From positions 1 through 34,479 of the forward strand of contig CAMCMF010000013.1 of assembly GCA_945875865.1 (NCBI GenBank): a stretch of 34,479 nucleotides of DNA. Reading direction: 5' to 3'. This DNA comes from Rhizobium sp. Q54 (lineage in GTDB: Bacteria > Pseudomonadota > Alphaproteobacteria > Rickettsiales > UBA1997). Position numbers and translations under genes: made by a program. The notes beneath the pieces are model-generated. The model was not told the DNA's origin and did not search any database. It worked only from the letters and a program-made list of their open reading frames with translations. Shown here piece by piece: positions 16,810 to 26,393 of this stretch. How positions within the stretch are numbered: the stretch's first letter is position 1; each line of letters starts with the position of its first letter.

Positions 16810-17319
16810 TTAGGATAGAACAACTATGATGATGGCGCCAATTACTGCTGCAACAGCGCCACTTACCAGATCATCAAGCATTACGCCAAGACCATTTTTG
16901 AAATTACGATCGATATAGCCGATGAAAGACGGTTTTTTGATGTCGAAAAAACGGAAGGCCGCGAAACAAAAAATCAAATGCACGGCGATGATTTTATTTT
17001 GCGAAAAATAATTTTCGTGAAGCAAAAGAAAAGTTGCTTGTAGCGCGAAAATTTGTCCGACCACTTCATCAAGAACGATCGATTGATGATCAATTTGACC
17101 AAATTGTTTTGCATAATTTGGTGAAGCAATCACGCCATAAATAAAACTCAGAATTAAAAAAATTCCCCAAAAAATATTTTGATTTGTTAGCGAAATTTCT
17201 GCTGTAAAAAAATATTTGGTTACAAAAAACCAAACTAGTAATGCTGCCAATGAACCACAAGTTCCAGGCGCTTTTTTAGCTTTGCCAGAAAAGAAAAAAG
17301 TTAGAAGAAGTTCTCTCAT
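16810..17319 (-). CDS. pgpA: Phosphatidylglycerophosphatase A
   Basis: Removes the terminal phosphate of phosphatidylglycerophosphate to give phosphatidylglycerol at the inner membrane. The 169 residues contain the PgpA signatures APGTCGSLAALLVW (about 17-30), HQSIVLDEVVGQIFAL with the key Asp-Glu, RFFDIKKPSFIGYIDRNFKNG and LGVMLDDLVSGAVAAV, with several hydrophobic helices. It begins 3 nt after the sensor kinase stop, in the dapE-kinase-pgpA run. Confidence 0.93.
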   Translation of the reverse strand: MRELLLTFFFSGKAKKAPGTCGSLAALLVWFFVTKYFFTAEISLTNQNIFWGIFLILSFIYGVIASPNYAKQFGQIDHQSIVLDEVVGQIFALQATFLLLHENYFSQNKIIAVHLIFCFAAFRFFDIKKPSFIGYIDRNFKNGLGVMLDDLVSGAVAAVIGAIIIVVLS

Positions 17320-17322
17320 AAA

Positions 17323-19098
17323 TTACAAAATTATTTTAATTTCACTGCCCTTACCATTGACTGATTTTACTTCAAAAATTCCGCCTTGTTTTTCGATAAG
17401 ATATTTAATCGCCGGAATTTTAGCTTTAAGTACCTCTTCCTTTTTGCGATGATTAGCGCCGCGCATCAGATACATCATCTCATGTTCACTAACATCCGCG
17501 CCATGATCTTTAATAATAATCTCGATTGCTTGCGATTTTTTTAAGCCATGATTGTTATAAATATTTTCAAGAATTTCGGTATTAGTGATATTATTTGCTG
17601 AAATCTGAACCACGTCGCCGATCTTGCTATTCTTGAGGGAGCTGGCAATTAAGCTGGTGATTATTTGTTTAATTCTTCGTGGATCGACATTGGAAATTTT
17701 ATGCAAATCTTTACTGATTTTTTTGATTAAAATAATTTCAGAAGCTTTGGCGCGCTTTTTTAGCGAAGCGATGGAGAGATCAATAATTTGTGATACATCA
17801 ACCGGATGGAGACTTCTTTTTATGTTAAGATCGCTATCTTTGGTGTGATTTATGGTTAATAGATGGTTGAGGAAGCTATCAATATCGTTAGAGGCTTGAA
17901 TGATGTGACGACTGAGCTCAAGATCGACTTCTATTTCGCTGAGATAAGGTTTGTCTTTGGGATTATTTTCACGGCGCAGATTTTCAATTAAGCGGCGCAA
18001 ATCATTTTTAATTATTTCGGCGCAACCATGAATTCCAAAAACGAAATTTTTAAATTCGTGAGTGGTTTTTATTAAAAATTCTGTCTTGGTTGCGTTGGCT
18101 TGCTCAGCAGATTTTTTGAGATGAATATTGTTCTGCACTTGGTGTCTTTCGCGATGAATTAAAGCCAATAAAATTATCAAAGAAAAAATGATCGAAAGAA
18201 TTTCATTTAATCTCGCGAATCCAACATATAACAACTCTTTGGCTAAGGCTTCATTATCATAATTAAGGATAAAAATATATGGATAATTATCGATTTTTTT
18301 AGCCAAAAAAGCATGACGATTTTTGAACAGTGAAATGTCGTAAATTTTTTTCTTATTACCGCTGTTAATTTTATTTATAATTCTTTCGATCTCATAATCG
18401 TAATGGTGCTCATCTTCGATTTTTATTGTTCCAAAAGATTTAAAATCCCCCTCCAAAACCGGATTACCACTTTTGCTGAAAAGTGCAAAATTGACATCAG
18501 GATTTTGCAACACGCGATATAGAAGTTGCGCCATCACAGGAATTTCGAATCCCATAGTGATTGCACCCAAATAATTACCGTTTTTATCGTTTAATCCAAC
18601 ACCTCCGGGAATCATCCATTTTCTAGACGTAGAGCCAATTATCGGCGTTCCTAAATGAAATTGATTTGGTTCGCTTTGGGTGAGAGGAGCATAGTCGCGA
18701 GTCGATAAATCAAAAGGCTTTTTCATGATGCCATATTTTGAATCGACAATGATTTGATAATCTTCGTTAGACCAAGAAAAAACTGTCCAAGAAAAGGCTC
18801 TATTTAAAATCGGATTATTGTGATATGCCCCAAGAATTTTATTAATGTGATTTTTGTCGTGAGGATTTCGTTCTATTTGTGCTAGAATACTATTTATCAC
18901 ATAAAAAGTGTGATCTGCTTTTTCTGTAAAACTACTCTCAAGCCTTGCTAATTCTATCTCCATGTCGGAGAGAATTTTATCTTTTGTGCTATTGACAACG
19001 CGAATGGCAAACCAAGTCAAAAGCAAAATACTAACAAAAAACATCACCAAGAAGATCGGTGAAATTTTAAATTTTGTTTTTTGTACTTCGTTATTCAT
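17323..19098 (-). CDS. Sensor histidine kinase with extracytoplasmic sensor domain
   Basis: A 591-residue two-component sensor. Order: TM1 (about 13-33); a periplasmic region of about 250 residues with PDC/dCache-like features (YAPLTQSEPNQFHLGTPIIG, GNYLGAITMGFEIPVM); TM2 (about 295-313); a HisKA domain with the probable phospho-acceptor His347 in KTTHEFKNFVFG; and a HATPase domain with an N-box at SLIASSLKNS (Asn490), IIIKDHGADVS as the D-x-G motif, and GKGSEI near the end. The H-box is HEFKN, not the common HELRTP, and the usual second Gly of DxGxG is Asp, so the catalytic part is diverged. No response regulator is nearby, making it an orphan. It abuts dapE without a gap and is followed by pgpA after 3 nt; a cell-envelope signal is a reasonable guess only. 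Confidence 0.9.
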   Translation of the reverse strand: MNNEVQKTKFKISPIFLVMFFVSILLLTWFAIRVVNSTKDKILSDMEIELARLESSFTEKADHTFYVINSILAQIERNPHDKNHINKILGAYHNNPILNRAFSWTVFSWSNEDYQIIVDSKYGIMKKPFDLSTRDYAPLTQSEPNQFHLGTPIIGSTSRKWMIPGGVGLNDKNGNYLGAITMGFEIPVMAQLLYRVLQNPDVNFALFSKSGNPVLEGDFKSFGTIKIEDEHHYDYEIERIINKINSGNKKKIYDISLFKNRHAFLAKKIDNYPYIFILNYDNEALAKELLYVGFARLNEILSIIFSLIILLALIHRERHQVQNNIHLKKSAEQANATKTEFLIKTTHEFKNFVFGIHGCAEIIKNDLRRLIENLRRENNPKDKPYLSEIEVDLELSRHIIQASNDIDSFLNHLLTINHTKDSDLNIKRSLHPVDVSQIIDLSIASLKKRAKASEIILIKKISKDLHKISNVDPRRIKQIITSLIASSLKNSKIGDVVQISANNITNTEILENIYNNHGLKKSQAIEIIIKDHGADVSEHEMMYLMRGANHRKKEEVLKAKIPAIKYLIEKQGGIFEVKSVNGKGSEIKIIL

Positions 19099-20253
19099 TT
19101 ACAAATTTTTTAAAATTTCGAGATAGGTTTTTTGCAGATCTTCAATTTCACTCACTTCAGAAAATTCATCAATTTTATGAGCAGTTTTATTTACTAAACC
19201 AATTTCAACAACTTCAGCAAAATCCTTGATAAATCTGGCGTCAGAGGTTCCACCTGTAGTGCTTAATTCCGGTTTTTTACCGGTGATTTTTTCTACAGAA
19301 TCCGCAACTAATTTTGCTAAAAATTTCGGATCGCTCAAAAAAGCTTCGCCGCTGGTGCGATGAGTTAGTTCATAAGTAGCGCCGAATCCTACGGTTTTTT
19401 TGCAGGCATATTCCACAAGTTCGACCACTGATTTTGAAGTGTGAAGATCGTTGAAGCGAATATTGAAATTGGCTGAAGCTTCATTGGGAATGACATTATT
19501 TCCCAAATTTTGTGATTGCATCGAAGTGATTTCGAGATTGCTGGCATCGAAAAATTTTGTGCCCTCATCGAATTTATGATCCTTCAAAATTTTCAAAAGA
19601 TTGATTAAAATTGTAATGGGATTTAGTGCGTTTTGTGGATAGGCAACATGACCTTGCTTGCCGATGATTTTGATGCTGAAGCCAATAGATCCACGTCTTC
19701 CAACTTTTATCATTTCACCAAAAACTTCAGGATTTGTTGGTTCTCCAACTAAGCAATGCGAAATTTTTTTGTTATTTTTTTGCATCCAATTTAAAACTTT
19801 TTTGGTGCCGTTGATGCTGTCATTTTCTTCGTCATTAGTGATTAAAAATCCGATGCCGAAATCAGGGTTTTTATTTTCTGCTAAAAATTCTGAAACTGCT
19901 GAAGCGAAGCAAGCGATCGCACATTTCATATCAACTGCACCGCGACCAAAAAGCTTTCCATCAACAATTTTTGCGGCAAATGGATCATGTGTCCAAGCAG
20001 CTTTATCACCTTCATTTACGATGTCAGTGTGGCCGGCGAAATAAAGGATTTTTTCAGAATTATTGGGATTAAAAACCGCATGAAGATTATTAACTTTGTA
20101 AGAGCCATCGCCATCATATTCGAGAATATCGCAAGTAAAACCAAGTTGCGTTAAAGTTTTTACCAAAAATTCAATCACCTGTGGATGATTGCCGCTGTAG
20201 GATTGAAAGCGGATTAAATCTTGGGAGAGTTGGATTGCGTCGAGTTTCATCAT
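19099..20253 (-). CDS. dapE: Succinyl-diaminopimelate desuccinylase
   Basis: M20 zinc hydrolase that cleaves N-succinyl-LL-diaminopimelate to LL-DAP and succinate for lysine and peptidoglycan synthesis. The 384 residues (383 if the second of two adjacent Met codons is used) fit the family. Metal and catalytic residues are visible: YFAGHTDIVNEGD (His75, Asp77), GRGAVDMKCAIA (Asp108), TNDEEND (Glu142/143), VGEPTN (Glu171) and a late His in NKTAHKIDEF. The dimerisation part contains GKQGHVAYPQNALNP, and STTGGTSDARFI is typical of DapE rather than ArgE. It leads the dapE-kinase-pgpA unit. Confidence 0.94.
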   Translation of the reverse strand: MMKLDAIQLSQDLIRFQSYSGNHPQVIEFLVKTLTQLGFTCDILEYDGDGSYKVNNLHAVFNPNNSEKILYFAGHTDIVNEGDKAAWTHDPFAAKIVDGKLFGRGAVDMKCAIACFASAVSEFLAENKNPDFGIGFLITNDEENDSINGTKKVLNWMQKNNKKISHCLVGEPTNPEVFGEMIKVGRRGSIGFSIKIIGKQGHVAYPQNALNPITILINLLKILKDHKFDEGTKFFDASNLEITSMQSQNLGNNVIPNEASANFNIRFNDLHTSKSVVELVEYACKKTVGFGATYELTHRTSGEAFLSDPKFLAKLVADSVEKITGKKPELSTTGGTSDARFIKDFAEVVEIGLVNKTAHKIDEFSEVSEIEDLQKTYLEILKNL

Positions 20254-20260
20254 TGAAATT

Positions 20261-20276
20261 TTTTACTGAAGTAAAA
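20261..20276. promoter_or_regulatory. 16-bp near-palindrome upstream of dapE
   Basis: TTTTACTG/AAGTAAAA is palindromic except for one pair and lies 8 nt before the dapE start. It could be an operator or a weak leader hairpin. No regulator gene is adjacent. Confidence 0.2.
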
Positions 20277-20289
20277 GAGTGAATATTTC

Positions 20290-20373
20290 TGGACCCCGTC
20301 ATTCGACGGGGCGACAAACTCAGGTAGTAATTCGTACCCACATAATTGTCACCCCGTCGAATGACGGGGTCCA
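20290..20373. repeat. Double palindrome between dapE and serS
   Basis: Positions 20290-20311 are the exact reverse complement of 20352-20373 (22 bp). After one mismatch the stem continues with GACAA/TTGTC. Each arm is also a hairpin by itself (CCCCGTC/GACGGGG, 4-nt loop). One arm recurs in frame inside selO at 674-701, and a related shape lies at 26356-26387. It separates two divergent genes, so it could also affect their promoters. Confidence 0.85.
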
Positions 20374-20411
20374 CACTTTTTAATTTTAGCAACCCATTAA
20401 ATCAATCAAAC

Positions 20412-21671
20412 ATGTTAGACATAAAATGGATTCGTGAAAATCCAGAAAAATTCGATGAAGCAATGCAAAAAAGAGGTGCGGATTTTATCTCCTCAACAAT
20501 TTTGGCGCTTGATGAAGAAAAGCGTAAAAAGCAGTTTTTAATTCAAGAGTTACAAGCGAAGCGCAACAAGCTGGCGCAAGATGTAGCGATGGCAAAAAAA
20601 TCCGGACAAGATGCGGCTTCTTTATTTGAAGAGTCAAAAACAATTAATGTGGAATTGGATAAAGTATCGAAACATTTTTTGATGGATCAAGTTTTGGATG
20701 AGATGCTTTTGACGATTCCTAATCTTCCTCACGAATCAGTTCCTTTTGGCTCAAGCGAAGAAGAAAATATTGAAATCGAAAATTTTGGCACGCCGAGAAA
20801 CTTTTCTTTCCTTCCAAAATCTCACGATGAGCTCGGTGAAAAATTAAAAATGTTGGACTTCGATCAATCAGCTTTGATGTCTGGCGCGAGATTTTCAACT
20901 CTGTCCAAAGGCTTGGCACGCATGGAGCGCGCGCTTTCTAATTTTATGCTCGACGTTGCGCTAGAAAATAATTACGAAGAAGTTTCTCCGCCAAATTTAG
21001 TGAAATCGGAAGCGATGAAATTTTCCGGACAATTGCCGAAATTTTCCGAAGAAGCTTTTTGCACAACTGATGGTTATTGGCTAATTCCAACTGCGGAAGT
21101 TTCTTTGGTGAATTTAGTTGCGAAAAAAACTTTGAATGAAGCTGATTTGCCAATGCGCTTCACTGCTTATACACCCTGTTTTCGTCGCGAAGCTGGCTCG
21201 GCGGGAAAAGATACGCGCGGCATGATTCGTCAACATCAATTCAAAAAAGTTGAGTTGGTTTCAATTACAACGCCAGAGCAATCTCAAGCTGAACATGAAA
21301 GAATGACCAATGTTGCTTGCGAGATTTTGCGTCGTTTAGAATTGCCTTTCCGCAAGATTTTACTGTGTTCTGGCGATATGGGATTCTGCGCACAAAAAAC
21401 TTACGATTTGGAAGTTTGGTTGCCAAGTCAGGCGAAATATCGCGAAATTTCTAGCTGCTCAAATTGTGGCGATTTCCAATCTCGTCGTGCCGCAATCAAA
21501 TATAAAACTAAAGATGGTAAAGTTAATTTTGCTCACACTCTAAACGGATCAGCTCTTGCTGTGGGTCGAACTCTAGTGGCGATTTTAGAAAATTATCAAA
21601 ATGAAGATGGCTCAATTTCCGTACCAAAAACGCTTCTCAATTATATGAGCGGTATTACTAAAATTGCTTGA
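20412..21671 (+). CDS. serS: Seryl-tRNA synthetase
   Basis: Charges tRNA-Ser with serine. I use the ATG giving MLDIKWIRENPEKFDEAM (419 residues), the standard SerS start; the 22 codons before it come from the palindrome. An N-terminal coiled-coil arm (about 25-105) with LDEEKRKKQFLIQELQAKRN binds the tRNA. The class II core has SGARFSTLSKGLARMERAL, motif 2 at PCFRREAGSAGKDTRGMIRQ followed by HQFKKVE, EVWLPSQAKYREISSCSNCGDFQSRR, and motif 3 at LNGSALAVGRTLVAILENYQ. It probably heads a serS-rpsT-secF run. Confidence 0.97.
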   Translation: MLDIKWIRENPEKFDEAMQKRGADFISSTILALDEEKRKKQFLIQELQAKRNKLAQDVAMAKKSGQDAASLFEESKTINVELDKVSKHFLMDQVLDEMLLTIPNLPHESVPFGSSEEENIEIENFGTPRNFSFLPKSHDELGEKLKMLDFDQSALMSGARFSTLSKGLARMERALSNFMLDVALENNYEEVSPPNLVKSEAMKFSGQLPKFSEEAFCTTDGYWLIPTAEVSLVNLVAKKTLNEADLPMRFTAYTPCFRREAGSAGKDTRGMIRQHQFKKVELVSITTPEQSQAEHERMTNVACEILRRLELPFRKILLCSGDMGFCAQKTYDLEVWLPSQAKYREISSCSNCGDFQSRRAAIKYKTKDGKVNFAHTLNGSALAVGRTLVAILENYQNEDGSISVPKTLLNYMSGITKIA

Positions 21672-21736
21672 TAATTGCGATCGCCTTCATATTTTCCGCC
21701 GCCTCTTAAATCAATTTTCTAACTAAATTTACAAAA

Positions 21737-22003
21737 ATGGCTAATACACATGCAGCACAGAGAGCTCTTCGCTCTAGTGCCAAAAAGAATGTTACTAACA
21801 ATGCTAGAAGAAACAGAATCAGAAGTTTTGTCAAAAAAGTTGATGATGCAATCAAAGTAGGCGATGAGGTAAAAGCTCGCGCAGCCTTTAAAGATCTTGA
21901 GCCAGAACTTATGCGTGGTGTAACTAAAAACATTATCAAGCTTGGTACCGCTTCAAGAAAACTTAGCAGAATCTCTGCCACAATTAAAAAAATCAAAAAA
22001 TAG
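21737..22003 (+). CDS. rpsT: 30S ribosomal protein S20
   Basis: Primary 16S rRNA-binding protein of the small subunit. The 88 residues are strongly basic, begin with the typical MANTHAAQRALRSSAKKNVTN, continue through RNRIRSFVKKVDDAI and end with RGVTKNIIKLGTASRKLSRI and a Lys-rich tail; length and all-helical form are normal. It follows serS by 65 nt. Confidence 0.95.
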   Translation: MANTHAAQRALRSSAKKNVTNNARRNRIRSFVKKVDDAIKVGDEVKARAAFKDLEPELMRGVTKNIIKLGTASRKLSRISATIKKIKK

Positions 22004-22047
22004 CTCCTCCTTCGCTCTTACGAGCTTCGGCGGACAAACCACTTTAA

Positions 22048-22950
22048 ATGAAATTGCTATCCTTAATTCGTTCAGGCCTTAGCCATACAAAAATTGATTT
22101 CATGAAAGTGCATAAAATTGCGCTTGTGATGTCGGTTGTTTGTATGATTGGTTCTATTGCAGTTGTGATGGTTAAGGGTTTGAATTTCGGAATTGATTTC
22201 TCTGGTGGAATTTTGATCGAAGCGCGTATTTCTAAAGATTTTGATATTGCAAAAGTGCGTGAATCTTTGAAGGAAATTAGAGATGTTCAGATTCAAAATA
22301 TTGATGAAACGGATTTATTAATTCGTGTGGCAAAAAGTGATGAAGAGCAGTCAGTGATGGTGAAAAGAATTCAAGAAATCCTCAGCAAAAATTTTTCCGA
22401 AATTGAATATCGCAAAGTTGATTATGTCGGTCCGCAAGTTGGTTCTGAGCTTATCATCAAAGGTTTCCTAGCCTTGTTGCTCTCTTTCGTTTTCATCATG
22501 ATTTACATCTGGATTCGTTTTGATTGGCAATTTGGTTTTGGTGGAATTTTTGCTTTAATTCACGATGCGATTTTAACGCTAGGTTTTTATTCAATCAGCG
22601 GTTTGGAATTTAATCTCACTTCAATTGCAGCGATTCTTACCATCATCGGCTATTCGATCAATGACTCAGTCGTAATTTACGATCGCATTCGCGAAAATAT
22701 GCGTCGTTACAGAAAAATGGATTTTTCTGATTTGATTAATTCCAGCGCCAATTCAACTTTGAGCAGAACGGTTCTAACTGGTGGTGTAACGCTCGCATCA
22801 ATTGCTGCTTTGATAATTTTCGGTGGTGAAGCGCTTTACAGTTTCAGCGTTGCAACATTTTTTGGCATCGTAATTGGAACTTACTCTTCAGTCTACATCT
22901 CCGCTCCAATCTTGATCTACATGGATCCAAGAAAAAAAGAAAAAGCCTAG
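22048..22950 (+). CDS. secF: Protein translocase subunit SecF
   Basis: RND-type membrane protein that with SecD uses the proton motive force to assist Sec export. The 300 residues contain six helices: TM1 at about 20-42, GLNFGIDFSGGILIEAR, a periplasmic domain to about 130 ending YVGPQVGSELI, then FLALLLSFVFIMIYIWIRFDWQFG, FNLTSIAAILTIIGYSINDSVVIYDRIREN with the functional Asp in helix 4, and SNSTLSRT-like NSTLSRTVLTGG. secD is not in the window, so the pair is separated here. It ends sharing CTAG with an opposing ORF. Confidence 0.95.
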   Translation: MKLLSLIRSGLSHTKIDFMKVHKIALVMSVVCMIGSIAVVMVKGLNFGIDFSGGILIEARISKDFDIAKVRESLKEIRDVQIQNIDETDLLIRVAKSDEEQSVMVKRIQEILSKNFSEIEYRKVDYVGPQVGSELIIKGFLALLLSFVFIMIYIWIRFDWQFGFGGIFALIHDAILTLGFYSISGLEFNLTSIAAILTIIGYSINDSVVIYDRIRENMRRYRKMDFSDLINSSANSTLSRTVLTGGVTLASIAALIIFGGEALYSFSVATFFGIVIGTYSSVYISAPILIYMDPRKKEKA

Positions 22951-23228
22951 TTTTTCTCTGCCATCATTTTCTCACCAAAGGCCACCAAATTTCTGATCAC
23001 CAGAAATTCATCGTTTAAAATTCCTTGTTCATCCGCCATCTGTAAAATCCATTTCAAAGTTGGGATTTCTTCGCTGTAAAATCGGCTATTAGAAGTTTTT
23101 ATTTTTCCATCATGGCACTGTCGCAAACCCACCAACCAACCCCACCTAAAACTTTTAGACCACTCACCGAATCGCTTCGCTCTTCGACTCTCCCTCAAGG
23201 AGAGAGTAATATACCAAATCAGCTTCAA
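22947..23228 (-). CDS. Doubtful 93-residue ORF, partly made of repeat DNA
   Basis: The last 50 or so residues (RFYSEEIPTLKWILQMADEQG onward) read like a genuine helical protein end, but I do not recognise it. The first 35-40 residues (ITLSLRESRRAKRFGEWSK) come from a palindromic segment including the CTCTCC/GGAGAG hairpin at 23188-23204, so the start is probably artificial. Likely explanations are the 3' remnant of a decayed gene joined to a repeat, or a small gene with a later non-ATG start. Its stop codon overlaps the secF stop. Confidence 0.35.
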   Translation of the reverse strand: MKLIWYITLSLRESRRAKRFGEWSKSFRWGWLVGLRQCHDGKIKTSNSRFYSEEIPTLKWILQMADEQGILNDEFLVIRNLVAFGEKMMAEKN

Positions 23229-23239
23229 GAAGCCGATTT
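23188..23239. repeat. Two adjacent hairpins
   Basis: CTCTCC/GGAGAG (23188-23204) and AAATCAGCTTC/GAAGCCGATTT (23216-23239, loop AA, one G-T pair) stand side by side, overlapping the start of the 93-residue ORF. Confidence 0.6.
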
Positions 23240-23260
23240 AGTTATTGATTTTGTTTTTAC

Positions 23261-23365
23261 GTAGGATGGCCTGCCCCACGGTCGTGGGGAACCCCATATG
23301 CCGACTCTTTATTTTTGAGTTCGGTATCTTGAATTGGTTTCGGTATAGACCGAGAAGCAAAAAGC
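23261..23365. other. Densely structured intergenic segment
   Basis: Within the roughly 190-nt gap between the 93-residue ORF and the SH3 gene are at least three stems: CCCCACG/CGTGGGG with a 2-nt loop (23274-23289), a bulged stem of about 10 bp at about 23298-23331 (CCGACTC with GAGTTCGG), and a short CGGT/ACCG stem near 23341-23352. The fold could be an untranslated RNA or nested repeats. No promoter or terminator was clear. Confidence 0.35.
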
Positions 23366-23419
23366 TAATTCGCCGAAAATTAATTTTTTTAGGAATTGGG
23401 CGAAGAAAAATTTGAAGGA

Positions 23420-23896
23420 TTAGTTTGAATCATCGCCGAATAAATCAGCTTTCGCCACCCAACCTTTTTTATTTTCAACTTTTAGGGCGCACCAATTATC
23501 GACGCATTTTAGGTAATCTCCGATGACATTATTTTCTAAGCGATAAATCACGCGTGACTTTTCGCTGGGTTTGGAATGCATGTTGGTGAAGCTTTTGGTG
23601 ATACGAACGAGCAACATTCTTTTTTTGGTGAGTAGGCTTTGTGTCACCCAACCGCTTTGTCCTTCGAAATCCTCGATCTCATTCCAATTGTCATATTCAT
23701 TGATAACGCGAACTGGAATGGCGCGTAATTTGAAAGTAAATTTTATTGGATAATTTTGTCCTGGACCAGAGCGCACGTTGGTTTCATTGGCGCGAAGCGA
23801 GGAGAAATAATTAACTTCTTGGATTTGTTTGGGAATGGCGAAGGAATTGGTGCTGAGAAAAAATGTGGTGAGGAAGAATAAAAAAGTTTTTTTCAT
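23420..23896 (-). CDS. Exported SH3-domain protein
   Basis: A 158-residue protein with a signal peptide (MKKTFLFFLTTFFLSTNSFA, cut near residue 20). Two bacterial SH3-like modules follow: one around 33-95 (RANETNVRSGPGQNYPIKF...SGWVTQSLL), the other around 96-152 (KSFTNMHSKPSEKSRVIYRL...KGWVAKADLF). The RSGPG and GWV signatures are typical of the SH3_4 group (DUF1058) in alphaproteobacteria. Periplasmic, perhaps binding peptidoglycan or peptides; no catalytic domain is attached. It starts directly after the glmU stop, so it is coupled to cell-wall precursor synthesis. Confidence 0.87.
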   Translation of the reverse strand: MKKTFLFFLTTFFLSTNSFAIPKQIQEVNYFSSLRANETNVRSGPGQNYPIKFTFKLRAIPVRVINEYDNWNEIEDFEGQSGWVTQSLLTKKRMLLVRITKSFTNMHSKPSEKSRVIYRLENNVIGDYLKCVDNWCALKVENKKGWVAKADLFGDDSN

Positions 23897-25252
23897 TTAT
23901 TTTTTATTCTTGATTTTTGCTTGATGAAATTTTTTTCCACCAGCAACAATATTGGTTTGTTTAGCGCGAGAAATTGCTAATTCATCTTGATCTACATTTT
24001 CTGTAATAACGCTGCCCGCACCAATGACGGCGCCATCTTCAATCTTAACTGGTGCGATCAAAGCTGTGTTCGATCCAACAAAAACATTTTTGCCGATGGT
24101 AGTTTTGAATTTGCTGTAACCGTCATAATTGCAAGTGATGGTTCCTGCTCCGATATTGCTTTCCTCACCAATTTCAGAATCACCAATATAGCTCAAATGA
24201 TTGACTTTAGCGCCGCGTTTAATTTCTGATTTTTTGATTTCGACGAAATTTCCGATGCGGACATTTTCTGCAATTTTTGTACCGGGACGAATTCTAGCGA
24301 ATGGTCCTACAATCGCGCCAGCAGCTATTTCAGCGCCTTCGATGTGAGAAAAAGATTTGATCTCAACATTTTTTTCAATCACAACTTCAGGTCCAAAAAA
24401 CACATTGGGATGAATCACGACATCGTGAGAAATTTTTGTATCGCAAGAGAAGTGAGTTGATTTTGGATCGATTAAAGTGACTCCCAAATTCATCATTTTT
24501 ATTCTGATTTGAGTTTGTTTTATTTCTTCGATTCTGGCTAATTCAACACGAGAATTTACGCCAAGAACTTCAAACATTTCGGTTTTGATGAAGCTACGTT
24601 TTAAGCCCGTTTCGCCGGCAATGGCGACGATATCAGTTAGATAAAATTCGCCAACCGCATTGTTATTTTTAACTTGAGATAAAAGTGCGGCGATTTTTTT
24701 GCCGTCAACTGCCATTACGCCGGAATTGCAAAGTGCAATTTTGCGCTCTTCATCATTAGCATCTTTAAACTCAACGATGCGCTCAACATGACCTTTTACA
24801 TCAACAACCAAGCGGCCATAAGCATTTTCTTCTTCATCATCAAAAGCTAAAATGCATAGCGAAAAATCTTCAAGTTTTTCGACCATTTTTTTTAAAGTAT
24901 GATGTGTAATCAGTGGAGTATCACCGTAAAGAATTAAAACTTTTTCACCGAGATTTTTAATTTCTGAAACTGCGGTTTGAACAGCATGAGCAGTGCCTTT
25001 GCGTTCTTTTTGGAGAATAAAGGAAATTTTTGTTTGTGGGTGAGAGGAGAAAATTTTTTCTTCAAAATTTTTCATTTCCTCAGAAACAACAATCGTGATA
25101 TTTTTTGGATTTAGAATTTCTGCTTCATTGATCACCATGTTCAACATCTCGCGACCCGCAACTTTGTGCATTACCTTGGGTAAATCCGATTTCATTCTAG
25201 TGCCTTTGCCGGCGGCGAGGATGATGATCGAAAGATCGTGAGAATGTTTCAT
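23897..25252 (-). CDS. glmU: Bifunctional GlmU (uridylyltransferase / acetyltransferase)
   Basis: Makes UDP-GlcNAc: the C-terminal domain acetylates glucosamine 1-phosphate and the N-terminal domain adds UMP. The 451 residues start with the nucleotidyltransferase motif LAAGKGTRMKSDLPKVMHKV, with YGDTPLI and NSGVMAV further on. After about residue 245 come left-handed beta-helix hexapeptide repeats, with FARIRPGTKI, NFVEIKKS, NHLSYIGDSEIGEESNIGAG and the acetyl-CoA region TITCNYDGYSKFKTTIG. It lies 3 nt after ilvC and abuts the SH3 gene. Confidence 0.97.
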   Translation of the reverse strand: MKHSHDLSIIILAAGKGTRMKSDLPKVMHKVAGREMLNMVINEAEILNPKNITIVVSEEMKNFEEKIFSSHPQTKISFILQKERKGTAHAVQTAVSEIKNLGEKVLILYGDTPLITHHTLKKMVEKLEDFSLCILAFDDEEENAYGRLVVDVKGHVERIVEFKDANDEERKIALCNSGVMAVDGKKIAALLSQVKNNNAVGEFYLTDIVAIAGETGLKRSFIKTEMFEVLGVNSRVELARIEEIKQTQIRIKMMNLGVTLIDPKSTHFSCDTKISHDVVIHPNVFFGPEVVIEKNVEIKSFSHIEGAEIAAGAIVGPFARIRPGTKIAENVRIGNFVEIKKSEIKRGAKVNHLSYIGDSEIGEESNIGAGTITCNYDGYSKFKTTIGKNVFVGSNTALIAPVKIEDGAVIGAGSVITENVDQDELAISRAKQTNIVAGGKKFHQAKIKNKK

Positions 25253-25255
25253 GAA

Positions 25256-26293
<1,038 letters not shown>

Positions 26294-26310
26294 TTAGGGG
26301 AGGGCGCGCG

Positions 26311-26338
26311 AAATTATTGGTCGGATTTGACTTGTCAA
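26311..26338 (-). promoter_or_regulatory. Candidate promoter of ilvC-glmU-SH3
   Basis: On the minus strand a perfect TTGACA (26333-26338) precedes, after 16 nt, TAATTT (26311-26316). A start point near 26304 would leave a leader of about 28 nt before ilvC. The -10 match is poor. Confidence 0.4.
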
Positions 26339-26355
26339 CCTTCTCTCATACTCAC

Positions 26356-26387
26356 TTTGTCACCCCCACTTTCGCGGGGATGACAAA
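26356..26387. repeat. Palindrome between the SulP gene and ilvC
   Basis: TTTGTCA and TGACAAA plus CCCC/GGGG form an 11-bp stem with one mismatch around an 8-nt loop. The TTGTCACCCC half equals the start of the palindrome units at 20346 and in selO, so it is a diverged member of that family. No T tract follows on either strand. Confidence 0.65.
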
Positions 26388-26393
26388 CTATGT

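Noticed and set aside
20346-20411. 22-codon N-terminal extension of serS
   Set aside because: It is encoded by the palindromic repeat; MLDIKWIREN is the standard SerS start.
22004-22047. Possible hairpin between rpsT and secF
   Set aside because: Only a GCTC/GAGC core pairs, so neither a terminator nor a regulatory element is supported.
23265-23295. GC-rich stem resembling a type I CRISPR repeat (GTTCCCCACG...CGTGGGG on the minus strand)
   Set aside because: Only one copy, no spacers or regular spacing, and no cas genes nearby.
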